From: CAYMJV01 sp964390545 | GTDB taxonomy: Bacteria > Desulfobacterota > BSN033 > UBA1163 | NCBI GenBank assembly: GCA_964390545.1 | Contig: CAYMJV010000014.1 | Span: forward strand, 1 to 47,545 | Length of the DNA stretch: 47,545 bases | Reading direction: 5' to 3' | In this document: positions 8,207 through 16,634 of the stretch, one piece after another | How the letters are laid out: every line of letters begins with the position of its first letter | Numbering within the stretch: position 1 is the first letter of the stretch | Notes under the pieces: model-generated | Databases searched by the model: none | Told to the model about the DNA's origin: nothing | The model's input: only the letters and a program-made list of their open reading frames with translations | Position numbers and translations under genes: made by a program

Positions 8207-8878
8207 TTATTGCAAGTAGGTACTCTTGTGCTCAAAGCGGCTGAGGAGCCGCACCACCGGCCAGAGGCAGATCAAGTAAATGACCCCTGCAGCAACGATT
8301 GGCGTCGCATTGTAAGTGATCGATTGCCCCTGTCGGGCGGCATAGAGGAGTTCCGGCAGGGCCACCACACTCGCAATCGAAGTAAGCTTCACCACTTCCA
8401 GGGTATTACTGATCAAATCGGGGATTACGTTGCGCGTCGCCTGTGGCACAATGACATAAGCCATGGTTTTTAGTCTGTTCAAACCCGTAGACCGTGCCGC
8501 TTCGGTCTGGCCCCGCGGGATACTTTCGATCCCTGCCCGGAAAATCTCTCCGTAATAGCTCGAGGTGTTTAGGAAGAACCCCAATGCAACTGCTACAAAA
8601 GCGGGCAGGTCGATGCCGATGAAGGGAACACCGTAGTAGATGAAGATCAGTAGGACCAGGGGCGGGAAGGCCCGGAAGAAATCCGTGTAGATCACGACCA
8701 GCCATTTCACAACACGGTTCTTGACCGTCGAGAGCAGGGCCATGGTGAGTCCTCCGGTAAGACCAAGAGGGATGACCGTCAGGCACAACAGGACGGTCAT
8801 GCCGAAACCCCGTAGCAGGAAGGGAAACGCGGCTTTGACGATTCCGAGATTGAAGAAACTTTGGATGATCTGTTCCAT
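8207..8878 (-). CDS. ABC importer permease, polar amino acid (HisM/GlnP) family, importer 1
   Basis: Inner-membrane subunit, 223 aa, with about five hydrophobic segments. The cytoplasmic EAA coupling loop is visible as GQTEAARSTGLNRLKTMAYV, followed by IVPQATRNVIPDLISN, the standard PAAT permease pattern. It starts three bases after the stop of the partner permease (8882-9556), so the two are translationally linked and probably form the heterodimeric channel. It is the last gene of the operon running from the binding protein at 11316. The substrate class is amino-acid-like; the exact ligand is unknown. Confidence 0.88.
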   Translation of the reverse strand: MEQIIQSFFNLGIVKAAFPFLLRGFGMTVLLCLTVIPLGLTGGLTMALLSTVKNRVVKWLVVIYTDFFRAFPPLVLLIFIYYGVPFIGIDLPAFVAVALGFFLNTSSYYGEIFRAGIESIPRGQTEAARSTGLNRLKTMAYVIVPQATRNVIPDLISNTLEVVKLTSIASVVALPELLYAARQGQSITYNATPIVAAGVIYLICLWPVVRLLSRFEHKSTYLQ

Positions 8879-8881
8879 GGC

Positions 8882-9556
8882 TTAGCGTTTCCAGGCAAAC
8901 CGAGTTTCGATCCAACGGCCAAAGTAGACGACGGGCCCGAATATAAGCAAATAGGCAAAGGCCCCCAGAGTAAGGGGCGATGGGTTGTAGGACAGGGAGA
9001 GTCCGGTCTGCGCTTGATTCAGGATCTCGCCCACGGCCACGACCGCACCGAGGGCCGTTCCCTTGGTAATCGCCATCGTCCGGTTGGTCAGGGGAGGAAT
9101 CGTGAGCCGCACGGCCTGGGGCAGCACCACGTACCGCATCGTCTTCATGAACGTCAGGCCTGTCGAACGGGCAGCCTCCCACTGTCCTTTGGGTACGGAG
9201 AGAATTCCCGCCCAGAAGATCTCCTCAGCAAAGGCCGTGAGCACTAAACTCAGAGAGAGCCATGTGGCGGTGAAACCGGACATCCGGATGCCTATGGAGG
9301 GAAGGGCGAAGTAGAACATGACGATGATAATAAGGGGAGGCAGGGCACGCAGCACATCCACGAAAATGACGATAAAGAAGTTGATGACTCTGATGCGGAA
9401 GGAACGAATCAGAGCAAAAACCAACCCTGCGACGATGCCCGTGACGACGATTGCCAAGGCAAGTCGGATCGTGAGGAAGAACCCCTCCACAATGTTAGGC
9501 AGATACTCTGCCATCACTTCCCAGTTAAAGTATGAAAAAACAAACCTTTCCCACAT
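8882..9556 (-). CDS. ABC importer permease, polar amino acid (HisM/GlnP) family, importer 1
   Basis: Second membrane subunit of importer 1, 224 aa, with about five transmembrane stretches. The EAA loop reads GQWEAARSTGLTFMKTMRYV followed by VLPQAVRLTIPPLTNR. The EAARSTGL core is shared with its partner at 8207-8878, which suggests an old duplication. The ATG at 9556 has only a weak ribosome site. It lies 61 bases after the ATPase gene and three bases before the partner permease. Its function as half of an amino-acid-type channel follows from the family and the operon. Confidence 0.88.
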   Translation of the reverse strand: MWERFVFSYFNWEVMAEYLPNIVEGFFLTIRLALAIVVTGIVAGLVFALIRSFRIRVINFFIVIFVDVLRALPPLIIIVMFYFALPSIGIRMSGFTATWLSLSLVLTAFAEEIFWAGILSVPKGQWEAARSTGLTFMKTMRYVVLPQAVRLTIPPLTNRTMAITKGTALGAVVAVGEILNQAQTGLSLSYNPSPLTLGAFAYLLIFGPVVYFGRWIETRFAWKR

Positions 9557-9617
9557 ACCCAGTACCCGAATGAAAGAAGACTAATTGAACAAAGCCTGAA
9601 CCTTCCGCGATCGGATT

Positions 9618-10370
9618 TCAGTGAGACTCGAGGCTTGAGAGGAACTCCTTGGTCCGAGGGTGATCGGGGTCACTGAAGATCTTTTCAGGAGGCCCCTCCT
9701 CCAGAATCACTCCCTCGTCCATAAAGAGGACACGGTGGGCGGCGCTTCTCGCAAAGCGCATCTCATGGCTCACCACGACCATGGTCATGCCTGATTCACG
9801 CATTTCGCGCATCACCTTAAGCACACTTCCGACGAGCTCGGGATCGAGGGCACTGGTGGGCTCATCGAAAAGCATGATGGCAGGTTCAAGAGCGAGGGCT
9901 CTGGCGATGGCGACGCGCTGCTGCTGCCCTCCGGATAGTTCATTCGGAAAGGCCCTTGCTTTATCGGCAAGGCCGACCCTCTTCAGAACTTGCATCGCCA
10001 TCTCTTCTGCATCCTGCTTCGGTTTACCCAGTACCTTGCGCAGGGCGAGGGTCACATTTCCCATTGCGTTCAGGTGGGGATAGAGGTTGAAGGACTGGAA
10101 AACCATTCCGATGCGGCGCCGAACCGCATTGATGTCAACGCCGGGGGCGAGGATATCAACGCTCTCAATCTTGATGGAACCTGAGGTCGGTTCCTCAAGA
10201 CGGTTACAGCACCGCAGCAGTGTGCTCTTGCCCGAGCCAGAGGGCCCGATGATGAAGATCAGTTCCCGCGGGTGCACCTGAAGGTCGATCCCTTTGAGCA
10301 CTGCGAGATGGCCGAATGACTTGTGGAGTCCTGCGACATCGAGGATCGGTTCTATGTGGAGTTGGGTCAT
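9618..10370 (-). CDS. ABC importer ATP-binding protein (GlnQ family), importer 1
   Basis: Cytoplasmic ATPase of 250 aa powering importer 1. Walker A is GPSGSGKST, the Q-loop region is VFQSFNLYPHL, the signature is LSGGQQQR, and Walker B plus D-loop is IMLFDEPTSALDPE, with the switch histidine in VVSHEM. All catalytic elements are intact. It lies between the binding protein (10459-11316) and the two permeases, the common order for PAAT systems, and overlaps neither. The family takes up polar amino acids and related compounds. Confidence 0.92.
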   Translation of the reverse strand: MTQLHIEPILDVAGLHKSFGHLAVLKGIDLQVHPRELIFIIGPSGSGKSTLLRCCNRLEEPTSGSIKIESVDILAPGVDINAVRRRIGMVFQSFNLYPHLNAMGNVTLALRKVLGKPKQDAEEMAMQVLKRVGLADKARAFPNELSGGQQQRVAIARALALEPAIMLFDEPTSALDPELVGSVLKVMREMRESGMTMVVVSHEMRFARSAAHRVLFMDEGVILEEGPPEKIFSDPDHPRTKEFLSSLESH

Positions 10371-10458
10371 TGCCTCGTTCCTTCATGCCCACAAAAAACG
10401 CCAGGCAGCGATCTCGTCATCGCGATCCCGCTGCCCAGCCTCATCCGTTCCCTATTTT

Positions 10459-11316
10459 TTACTTGCATTTCGGCTTATGCTCCGTCGGATCGTATCCTTC
10501 GAAGCCTGGTGGACCATAGCCAGGATAGACCGTGACCGCTGGCGAATCGGAATCGGGCTTCACGCCGAACCATTTCTCTACCAGCTTAGCGAGAGTTCCA
10601 TCGAGTTTCATGCACTCGATCACTTCCTCGACAGTGTTCCGCATCTTCCTGTCGTCCTTGCGGAAGGGAATGGACCAAACCAGACCCGTCTTGATTTTAT
10701 AAGAGAGCTTGAGAGATTGAGGATTCTTCTTAACAGCATAGGCTGCCACCGTATGACCGACGAAGTTTGCGTCAGCACGGCCCGACATGACGGCCTGCAC
10801 CGCGTCGGTATTGGTGCCATAGGATTCGTGCTTGAAACCGTATTTTGATTCATTCTCCCGGGCCCACATCTCGTAGTTTGATCCCGTGTTGACGGCGATT
10901 ACCATTCCGTTCAGGCCTTCCAGGGTCTTGATGTCCGGCTTGTTAATGGGGATGACGAATTGAAGGTCTGTTTCGAGATAGCCTTCACTGAAGAGGAGGT
11001 TCTTTGCCCGCTCAGGCATCACGGTCGTGGGTGCTGCAAGAAAATCGAACTTCCCCGAATTCATCCCCGGAATGAGACCAGAGAACTGCTGTGCCACAAT
11101 CTCGACCTTGCGGCCCATGCGCCGGCCAATCTCCAAGGCCAAGTCAACGTTGAAGCCTTCCACACCGCCGCCGATCTTCGGCATGGCATGCGGTGCAAAG
11201 GTCCCATCCACGCCAATCACGAGCGGCTTGTCTTGTGCGATGCCGGACAGAGAAAACCCCAAACCCACTCCAACCATCATCGCTCCAATCAATAGAAATC
11301 TTGTGAGTGCTTTCAT
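10459..11316 (-). CDS. Periplasmic solute-binding protein (family 3, PAAT), importer 1
   Basis: A 285-aa exported protein: signal peptide of about 27 residues (hydrophobic core LLIGAMMVGVGLGFSLSG, ending IAQ) and a family-3 binding fold. The carboxylate-binding arginine is kept in MPERAKNLLFSEGY (Arg103). The aspartate that in HisJ and GlnH pairs with the ligand alpha-amino group normally lies five residues after the Asp of the GR-x-D-A motif. Here that position is Gly187 (GRADANFVGH), so the ligand may lack a free amino group. This is alignment by eye. The ATG follows AAAGGAGG, and a good promoter lies at 11515-11543. The C-terminal tail is Pro/Gly/Lys-rich and ends KPKCK. Confidence 0.88.
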   Translation of the reverse strand: MKALTRFLLIGAMMVGVGLGFSLSGIAQDKPLVIGVDGTFAPHAMPKIGGGVEGFNVDLALEIGRRMGRKVEIVAQQFSGLIPGMNSGKFDFLAAPTTVMPERAKNLLFSEGYLETDLQFVIPINKPDIKTLEGLNGMVIAVNTGSNYEMWARENESKYGFKHESYGTNTDAVQAVMSGRADANFVGHTVAAYAVKKNPQSLKLSYKIKTGLVWSIPFRKDDRKMRNTVEEVIECMKLDGTLAKLVEKWFGVKPDSDSPAVTVYPGYGPPGFEGYDPTEHKPKCK

Positions 11317-11514
11317 CGATTCTCCTCCTTTGTAATGTTTTTACCGGCTGCAAAGCAGACCCGGGAGTTTAGATCTTGGTGTGCGGTATCCCTTTTGGGA
11401 AGCAGAAGACTGAACTCCTGCGGGTCACACACCCTTTAACACCCTTCAAGCGATCCTTATTCGTACACAAACGAGCAAACAGACCCCCCTCCTGACTTAC
11501 CTTTAAACGCTCCC

Positions 11515-11543
11515 AATATAAGGGAAGAGCCAATACGTGTCAA
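11515..11543 (-). promoter_or_regulatory. Sigma-70-type promoter of importer 1 operon
   Basis: On the minus strand TTGACA (11543-11538) is followed after 17 bases by TATATT (11520-11515), near the consensus in sequence and spacing. It lies 199 bases upstream of the binding-protein start codon. The rest of the 350-base gap 11317-11666 holds the ribosome site AAAGGAGG and no other feature I can support; the long leader (about 190 bases) has no structure I recognise as a riboswitch. Confidence 0.65.
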
Positions 11544-11666
11544 GACGGATAACAAACATACGCTCTGTTTAAAACCTTATCCTTGGACTTCCTTACGGAA
11601 GGCACAGCGGGTTAAGGGCAAGACATTTAGATTCGGCCGAGTACACCCTATGAGGGTGTCAAGTAC

Positions 11667-12959
11667 TTACGAAGAGCCAACCCGCGGCATCACTACCCCT
11701 CCATAGGGAAGAATGACGACATCCGCCTTCGCCAGATCATTTTTCACGATTTCACAAGCCTCACTTACCGTTTCCGCGTGCGTCATCTTCATCGATTCGA
11801 CCGTGGACCGATCTAAGCCATCGGTTACATGGACAATTCGAGCAAAACGATCCCGGTACCTCTTGATTTCCAGAACGGTGCACATGAAGCTCAATCCCAT
11901 GGGTTTCAAGGCCTCAGGATATTTCCCCTCAAGAAGCTGACGGTGATATTCGTTGGCCGTCTTGTCCAAACTGACCTCATGGACAAGAGGGAGGAGTTGG
12001 TCCCGGTCTCTTTGGGGGGCGACCCAAATGATCTGGCCGCCGAATTTGGTGACCGACACGGCCGCAGTGAGAGCTTTGATGGATTGATTGCCCAGCTCTA
12101 ACGGATACGCAGCAGAAATCGTGACATCCGCTTTGTGTGGGATGTCCACGGCTATGATTCGGATACACTCTTTGCTGGCCTCGGCATGCTCTGCGACCAC
12201 ATCTCCCGAGAAGACTTTCACGACTTCCCCCTTAAAATTCAAAAGAAAGTCAATCTTGTATTTAAACCCAATCATTCGGGCAATCTCATTGCATTCTTCG
12301 TAGAATAGGTTTCCCTGAGTGATTCCTGTCTTTGTATGTATGTTTCGAATCCAAGTGAGATGGTGGAGGGCAATGGATTGGACTCCGCATACCCCTGGCA
12401 TGACGATCTTGCTGCCTCCACCGAAACCAGCCCAGTTGTGCGGAAAGCATGCCCCGATGCCTATGGTGAGGTCTGTTTCGGCCACCAAAGGATTAATCTC
12501 GACCGGCATGCCCCTTGAAGTCCTACCGACTAGCACATTCTCTTTTGATTCTGCATCATGATTGTAAACCCTGGGATAGAGCCTCCGGTAAGCCTCTGAC
12601 CCAAGCTTATGCCTCAACCCGGCTTCGTCAGGAGATTGATGGGTCCCTGTTGCACAAAGAGCCGCGATCCGATGATCTGGGATTCCGCCCTGGTTCAATC
12701 GGTTCAACACTTCTGGAAATGCCAAGTGGGTGGGAGTGGGCCGGGTCAGGTCGTCAAAAATGATGACCGCACGGCTTGCACATGCAGCCAGCTCTTCTAT
12801 CCGTTCGGAACCGATGGGATGATCAAGGGACCTTTTGACTTCCTCCACGGGATTGGAACAAACCTTGGCGGGAGTTATCTCTTTTCCGTAAAGCAGATTC
12901 CATCCCGCCGGAACTTCGAACCCAACCTTTTTCCCCTCATAGTATATGTAAGCTTCCAT
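11667..12959 (-). CDS. LarA-type nickel-pincer (lactate racemase family) protein
   Basis: A 430-aa member of the LarA family, whose founder racemises lactate with a nickel-pincer nucleotide. The key residues fall almost exactly where they do in Lactobacillus plantarum LarA: Asp70 and Arg73 in FDDLTRPTP, His107 in ATGTHQ, His174 in CFPHNWAG, Lys184 in GGGSKIVMPG, and His200 in ALHHL. The cofactor ligands therefore look intact and the enzyme is probably active on a 2-hydroxy acid or related alpha-carbon acid. The maturation genes larB, larC and larE are not in the window. GGAGGGTGAGGT precedes the ATG. It sits between the hydantoin genes and importer 1, so a stereochemical role in the same catabolism is possible but unproven. 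Confidence 0.88.
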   Translation of the reverse strand: MEAYIYYEGKKVGFEVPAGWNLLYGKEITPAKVCSNPVEEVKRSLDHPIGSERIEELAACASRAVIIFDDLTRPTPTHLAFPEVLNRLNQGGIPDHRIAALCATGTHQSPDEAGLRHKLGSEAYRRLYPRVYNHDAESKENVLVGRTSRGMPVEINPLVAETDLTIGIGACFPHNWAGFGGGSKIVMPGVCGVQSIALHHLTWIRNIHTKTGITQGNLFYEECNEIARMIGFKYKIDFLLNFKGEVVKVFSGDVVAEHAEASKECIRIIAVDIPHKADVTISAAYPLELGNQSIKALTAAVSVTKFGGQIIWVAPQRDRDQLLPLVHEVSLDKTANEYHRQLLEGKYPEALKPMGLSFMCTVLEIKRYRDRFARIVHVTDGLDRSTVESMKMTHAETVSEACEIVKNDLAKADVVILPYGGVVMPRVGSS

Positions 12960-13166
12960 ACCTCACCCTCCATGGACAACGCACAAGATGAAGAAAATTC
13001 ATCAGGGACCACGATCAGCGCTCTTAACCTAAAATATGTCAAATCGCTTACAAAGTTTCAACCCATGACTTCCTCCACTTATCCGTTTATTTCGTCTTAT
13101 CTCATCACCAAACGTTTCCAAAAACCACGGGGATCCAATTTCTCTCTGGCCATTACGAATCGTTCT

Positions 13167-14504
13167 TTAGCTCAGGCGAATGAAATGTCCATCTCCAGGA
13201 CTTGCCACCAATCGATCTCGATCCAGTACAATTCGGCCGCGCTGCAGAGTCATCCACGGCTGGCCTAAGCATTCGCGGCCTTCATAGAGGGTATAGCCCG
13301 CCTTACTATGTTGCGTTTTCCCAGACAATCGGTGACGACCGGTCGGATCGAAGATCACAATATCTGCATCAGATCCAACCTGTAAGCTTCCCTTGCGGGG
13401 ATAGAGGCCGAAGATACGAGCCGGAGCCTCCGAGAGAAGCTGAGTTAACCGAGGAAGGCTGATCCGGCCGCCATTAACGCCTGCATCATACATCACGGGC
13501 AAAAGGGTCTCAGCTTGTGGGGAACCGTAGGCAGCCTCGAAAAAATCGTCCTCACGCCTCTTGGCTTTGGGCGCATGATCGCTCGCCACAACATCGATCG
13601 TTCCGTCAATTAACCCCCTCCATAGGGCCTCATTATCCTCCGAGGTACGAAGGGGAGGACCAATTTTCGCCAAGGGTCCCCACCGGAAAAGGTCCCTTTC
13701 AGTTAAAACAAGATATTGCGGACACGTTTCTGCAAAGACGGGTTGACCGGCAGACCGGGCACGGGCAATGGGCTCCAACCCTCGACCGGCACTAAGGTGA
13801 GGAATGTATATCGAACACCCAGAAACCTCGGCAATGGCAATGGCCCGATTGATTGCCTCCGCTTCCAGTGCCGCAGGTCGCATGCGGGTAAAGGCCTCAA
13901 TGGCTGGAACTCCCTCACTGTTGAATTTATCTTCTAAATAATCCGTAGCGAGGCCATTTTCTGCATGAACCATGGCCATTCCCCCATGCTTCGCAATGAG
14001 ATCCATGGCGGCCGCCAAATAGTAGTCGGAGGTCATCCGGCCAAGCTTAGCGTAAGTCATAAACATTTTAAACGTCCGCACGCCCAACTGAAAAGCCTCG
14101 GGGATTTGCCGATACTGCTTTTCCACCTGAAAGAGACCCACATGAAGGCCAAAATCCAGATACGAGACCCGGCTTGCCTCTGTGATCGCCTTTTCTATGG
14201 CTTCAGCCACATTCTGGTTGTGAAATGCATAAGCGTAGTGAATCAGCGTAGTCGTCCCTCCCCAAGCCGCCGTTAAGGAGGTGGTCTCAAAGTCGTCCTC
14301 GTAAAGCGGATGGGTATGAACGTCGATGATCCCTGGTAAAATGAATTTTCCGCTCGCATCGAGCAGTTGGTGAGCACTCCGGGGAGTTATACCTGGATTC
14401 ACCTCCGCAATTTGTCCGTCACAGATAGCGACATCTGAGCAGGAAAATCCATTCCCACTAACGAGGAGTCCTCCGCTAATAAGCAAGTCAAAATGTTTAC
14501 CCAT
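13167..14504 (-). CDS. Hydantoinase/dihydropyrimidinase-family cyclic amidohydrolase (paralogue 2)
   Basis: A 445-aa ring-opening hydrolase. The metal-site residues are complete: DVHTHP (His63, His65), TFKMFMTYAK (Lys146, to be carboxylated), MVHAENG, YIPHLS and VASDHAPK. It is roughly half identical by eye to the protein at 3638-4990 and has the same motif spacing, so the two are paralogues. AAGGGGTGAG precedes the ATG. It follows the N-carbamoyl amidohydrolase and the racemase by only 36-38 base gaps. Racemase, hydantoinase and carbamoylase are the classical three-enzyme hydantoin set, which makes 5-substituted hydantoin the best substrate guess. Dihydropyrimidine or allantoin-like rings remain possible. 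Confidence 0.87.
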   Translation of the reverse strand: MGKHFDLLISGGLLVSGNGFSCSDVAICDGQIAEVNPGITPRSAHQLLDASGKFILPGIIDVHTHPLYEDDFETTSLTAAWGGTTTLIHYAYAFHNQNVAEAIEKAITEASRVSYLDFGLHVGLFQVEKQYRQIPEAFQLGVRTFKMFMTYAKLGRMTSDYYLAAAMDLIAKHGGMAMVHAENGLATDYLEDKFNSEGVPAIEAFTRMRPAALEAEAINRAIAIAEVSGCSIYIPHLSAGRGLEPIARARSAGQPVFAETCPQYLVLTERDLFRWGPLAKIGPPLRTSEDNEALWRGLIDGTIDVVASDHAPKAKRREDDFFEAAYGSPQAETLLPVMYDAGVNGGRISLPRLTQLLSEAPARIFGLYPRKGSLQVGSDADIVIFDPTGRHRLSGKTQHSKAGYTLYEGRECLGQPWMTLQRGRIVLDRDRLVASPGDGHFIRLS

Positions 14505-14540
14505 ATCTCACCCCTTGCGTATCTTGTGCCGTTGTCTAGA

Positions 14541-15830
14541 TCAAAAATCAGGATGGCCGCTTGAAAGGGCTGCATCCCTGTCGATTCCTGCAACGGTGCA
14601 GGCAAGGACTTCTGTTCCCAAGCAGACCTCTTCAAATTCCGTCCATTCTTCGGGACAATGGCTTCTTCCGTCTCTTGAGGGAATGAAAATCATGCCCACA
14701 GGAGCAACCTCAGCAAGATGATTTGCGTCGTGACCCGCTCCTGAGGACAATTTGGCATGAGGAATACCGAGTTGTTCACAGACCCTAACGACCCGTTTCA
14801 CCATGTTCAAGTCGAAGGCAACAGGTTTTGAGCTGATCCCGATTTCAAAAAGGATCTGGACACCTCTTTTCTCTTTGATCCATTCTAATGCCTCCCGAAA
14901 AGAGGACGCAGCCTGGTGGAGAAGATCCTCACTCAGGCTCCTGATCTCCATATCAAGAATCACCCTTCCGGGGATGACGTTTGAGGAGTTCGGAAAAACT
15001 TCAATTCTGCCTACAGTACCCACGACTCCCGTTAATTCAGCGCAGATCCTTTCCAGGGCAAGAACAGCCTCCGAACCTCCCACAAGGGCATCTTTTCTGA
15101 CATCCATGGAGGTCGTTCCTGAATGGTCATTCTTCCCAAGGACTTCAACCTTTCCTCTCGAGATCCCCACGATCCCTGTGACGACCCCGATGGGAATGCT
15201 CTTCGAGCACAGCTGGGGTCCCTGTTCGATATGAAGCTCCAAATAGGCGAGGACATCCTTCGAAGACCTTCTAGCTTTGCCGATGTTCGCTGGATCTCCT
15301 CCTATCTCACGGATCGCCTTTTCCAACGTTCTTCCTGCATCGTCTTGCAGAGATCCAAGAATCTCAGGGGACAGTTTCCCTGCCATTCCCCTGCTCCCTA
15401 TCGTGGAGAGACCAAAGGGAGAGGGCTCTTCAGCAATGAAAGCGACCACCTCTACAGGGTGTATGTTTTTAGTTCCTTTTTCTTCAAATCTCCTGGCTAC
15501 CTCAATGGCTCCAATGACCCCTGAGACCCCATCAAATCTCCCCCCTCCTCTCACCGTATCGAGATGGGAACCTAACAGAAGCGCTGGCTTCCGTTTCTTC
15601 CCCTCTCTTCTTCCAATGAGGTTTCCAACGGGATCGATGCTGACGGTAAGTCTTGCCTCGTCTTCCATCAAACGGGCGATATATTCTCTCGCCCTTCGAT
15701 CTTCATCTGTGAAGGAGAGGCGTGTGTAACCTGACTCCGTGGATGAGGTGATGCGTGAAAGGGCCAAGATATCCCGTTGGATTCTATCGATGTTGGGCTC
15801 GAACCTTTTGATCGGGTCGTCCTTTCCCAT
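14541..15830 (-). CDS. N-carbamoyl-amino-acid amidohydrolase (M20 family, HyuC/AmaB/beta-ureidopropionase type)
   Basis: Hydrolyses an N-carbamoyl amino acid to the amino acid, CO2 and ammonia. At 429 aa it has normal family length. The binuclear metal ligands and catalytic residues are visible: LLLGSHLDTV (His89), GGRFDGVSG (Asp100), FIAEEPSPFG (Glu134/135), LHIEQGPQL, NDHSGTT, and SHCPEEW near the C-terminus. The NDHSGTT dimerisation-lid segment is typical for L-carbamoylases, ureidopropionases and allantoate amidohydrolases, which cannot be told apart here. The usual EEGxRFG reads EEPSPFG. It lies between the hydantoin racemase and hydantoinase 2 in a tight run, which favours the carbamoylase role. 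Confidence 0.88.
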   Translation of the reverse strand: MGKDDPIKRFEPNIDRIQRDILALSRITSSTESGYTRLSFTDEDRRAREYIARLMEDEARLTVSIDPVGNLIGRREGKKRKPALLLGSHLDTVRGGGRFDGVSGVIGAIEVARRFEEKGTKNIHPVEVVAFIAEEPSPFGLSTIGSRGMAGKLSPEILGSLQDDAGRTLEKAIREIGGDPANIGKARRSSKDVLAYLELHIEQGPQLCSKSIPIGVVTGIVGISRGKVEVLGKNDHSGTTSMDVRKDALVGGSEAVLALERICAELTGVVGTVGRIEVFPNSSNVIPGRVILDMEIRSLSEDLLHQAASSFREALEWIKEKRGVQILFEIGISSKPVAFDLNMVKRVVRVCEQLGIPHAKLSSGAGHDANHLAEVAPVGMIFIPSRDGRSHCPEEWTEFEEVCLGTEVLACTVAGIDRDAALSSGHPDF

Positions 15831-15868
15831 GGTCGGGACTTTTCGTTCGAAGATAGATGTTAACGGAC

Positions 15869-16573
15869 TTATTTGAATACCTTTTCCGTGGGCTTAGCGA
15901 ATAGCCCGGCTTTGCTGTGAGTCAATCCCAAATCTGCCATGGCCTCGGCCATTTTCAGGGCGACGGCTGATGGGTCGATGACCTTGATATTCAGCTTTGA
16001 TTCGATTTCCGGCGCGTAGCCAGCCATTCCCGCACATCCTAAGAGAATGACCTCTGCGCCGTCTTCCACAGCCTGCTTCGCCACCTCCAAGACTCTCCTC
16101 TTGGTCTTTTCGGGCTTGGCATCCGTTTCGGCTACGGACAGATCCAAACTGCGAACAGAAGCCAGGAAATAGTCAAGCCCTCTCATATGGACATGTTCTC
16201 GCTTCGACGGAATTCTCTGTCTTCTCGGGGTAATGACGGAAAACTTGGCCCCCAACATGGCGGCCATATGAAGGCTCGACTCCTCAATCCCAATGACTGG
16301 AATCTTTGAGATCTCTTTGGCGGCTTCCAATCCCGGATCGGAGAAACAGGCAATAATGATGGCATGATAATCTTCTTGGTTTGCCCTTTTGACCAACTCA
16401 AGGGTGGGTGGAATAGCATAAGCCTCGTCATAGGCTGACTCTATCGTTTCAGGTCCTCTCTCAGCACAGACAACAGTCAATTCCGTATCCGGCCGTTTTA
16501 TCCGCTCGAGTTCTTGCCGAAGATGATCCGTCATGCTTTGCGATGTGTTTGGATTAATCACCATGATTTTCAT
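15869..16573 (-). CDS. Asp/Glu/hydantoin racemase family protein
   Basis: A 234-aa cofactor-independent racemase. It has the family start MKIMVINPNTS and the two opposed catalytic cysteines, Cys76 (IIIACFSDPG) and Cys180 (ILLGCAGMAG), so both proton-transfer faces are present. The family includes hydantoin racemase (HyuE) and allantoin racemase. Its position directly upstream of the carbamoylase and hydantoinase supports racemising 5-substituted hydantoins so that both enantiomers enter the pathway. AAGGGGGTGA lies just before the ATG. Maleate isomerase or aspartate racemase roles are less likely given the neighbours. Confidence 0.87.
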   Translation of the reverse strand: MKIMVINPNTSQSMTDHLRQELERIKRPDTELTVVCAERGPETIESAYDEAYAIPPTLELVKRANQEDYHAIIIACFSDPGLEAAKEISKIPVIGIEESSLHMAAMLGAKFSVITPRRQRIPSKREHVHMRGLDYFLASVRSLDLSVAETDAKPEKTKRRVLEVAKQAVEDGAEVILLGCAGMAGYAPEIESKLNIKVIDPSAVALKMAEAMADLGLTHSKAGLFAKPTEKVFK

Positions 16574-16634
16574 AGCTTCACCCCCTTAGGCGAATCAAAT
16601 CCATCCCAGCCTATGCTTTCAAAAGGAAAAAGAA

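Noticed and set aside
8406..9182. 258-codon minus-strand frame across the two permease genes
   Set aside because: Out of frame with both permeases; the composition (rich in Pro, Arg, His) is typical of a shifted frame.
11317..11514. A riboswitch in the leader of importer 1
   Set aside because: The leader is long, but I could not recognise any known aptamer core or an accompanying terminator.
13000..13100. A promoter for the LarA gene (TTTGACATATTTT region)
   Set aside because: No acceptable -10 box at the right spacing.
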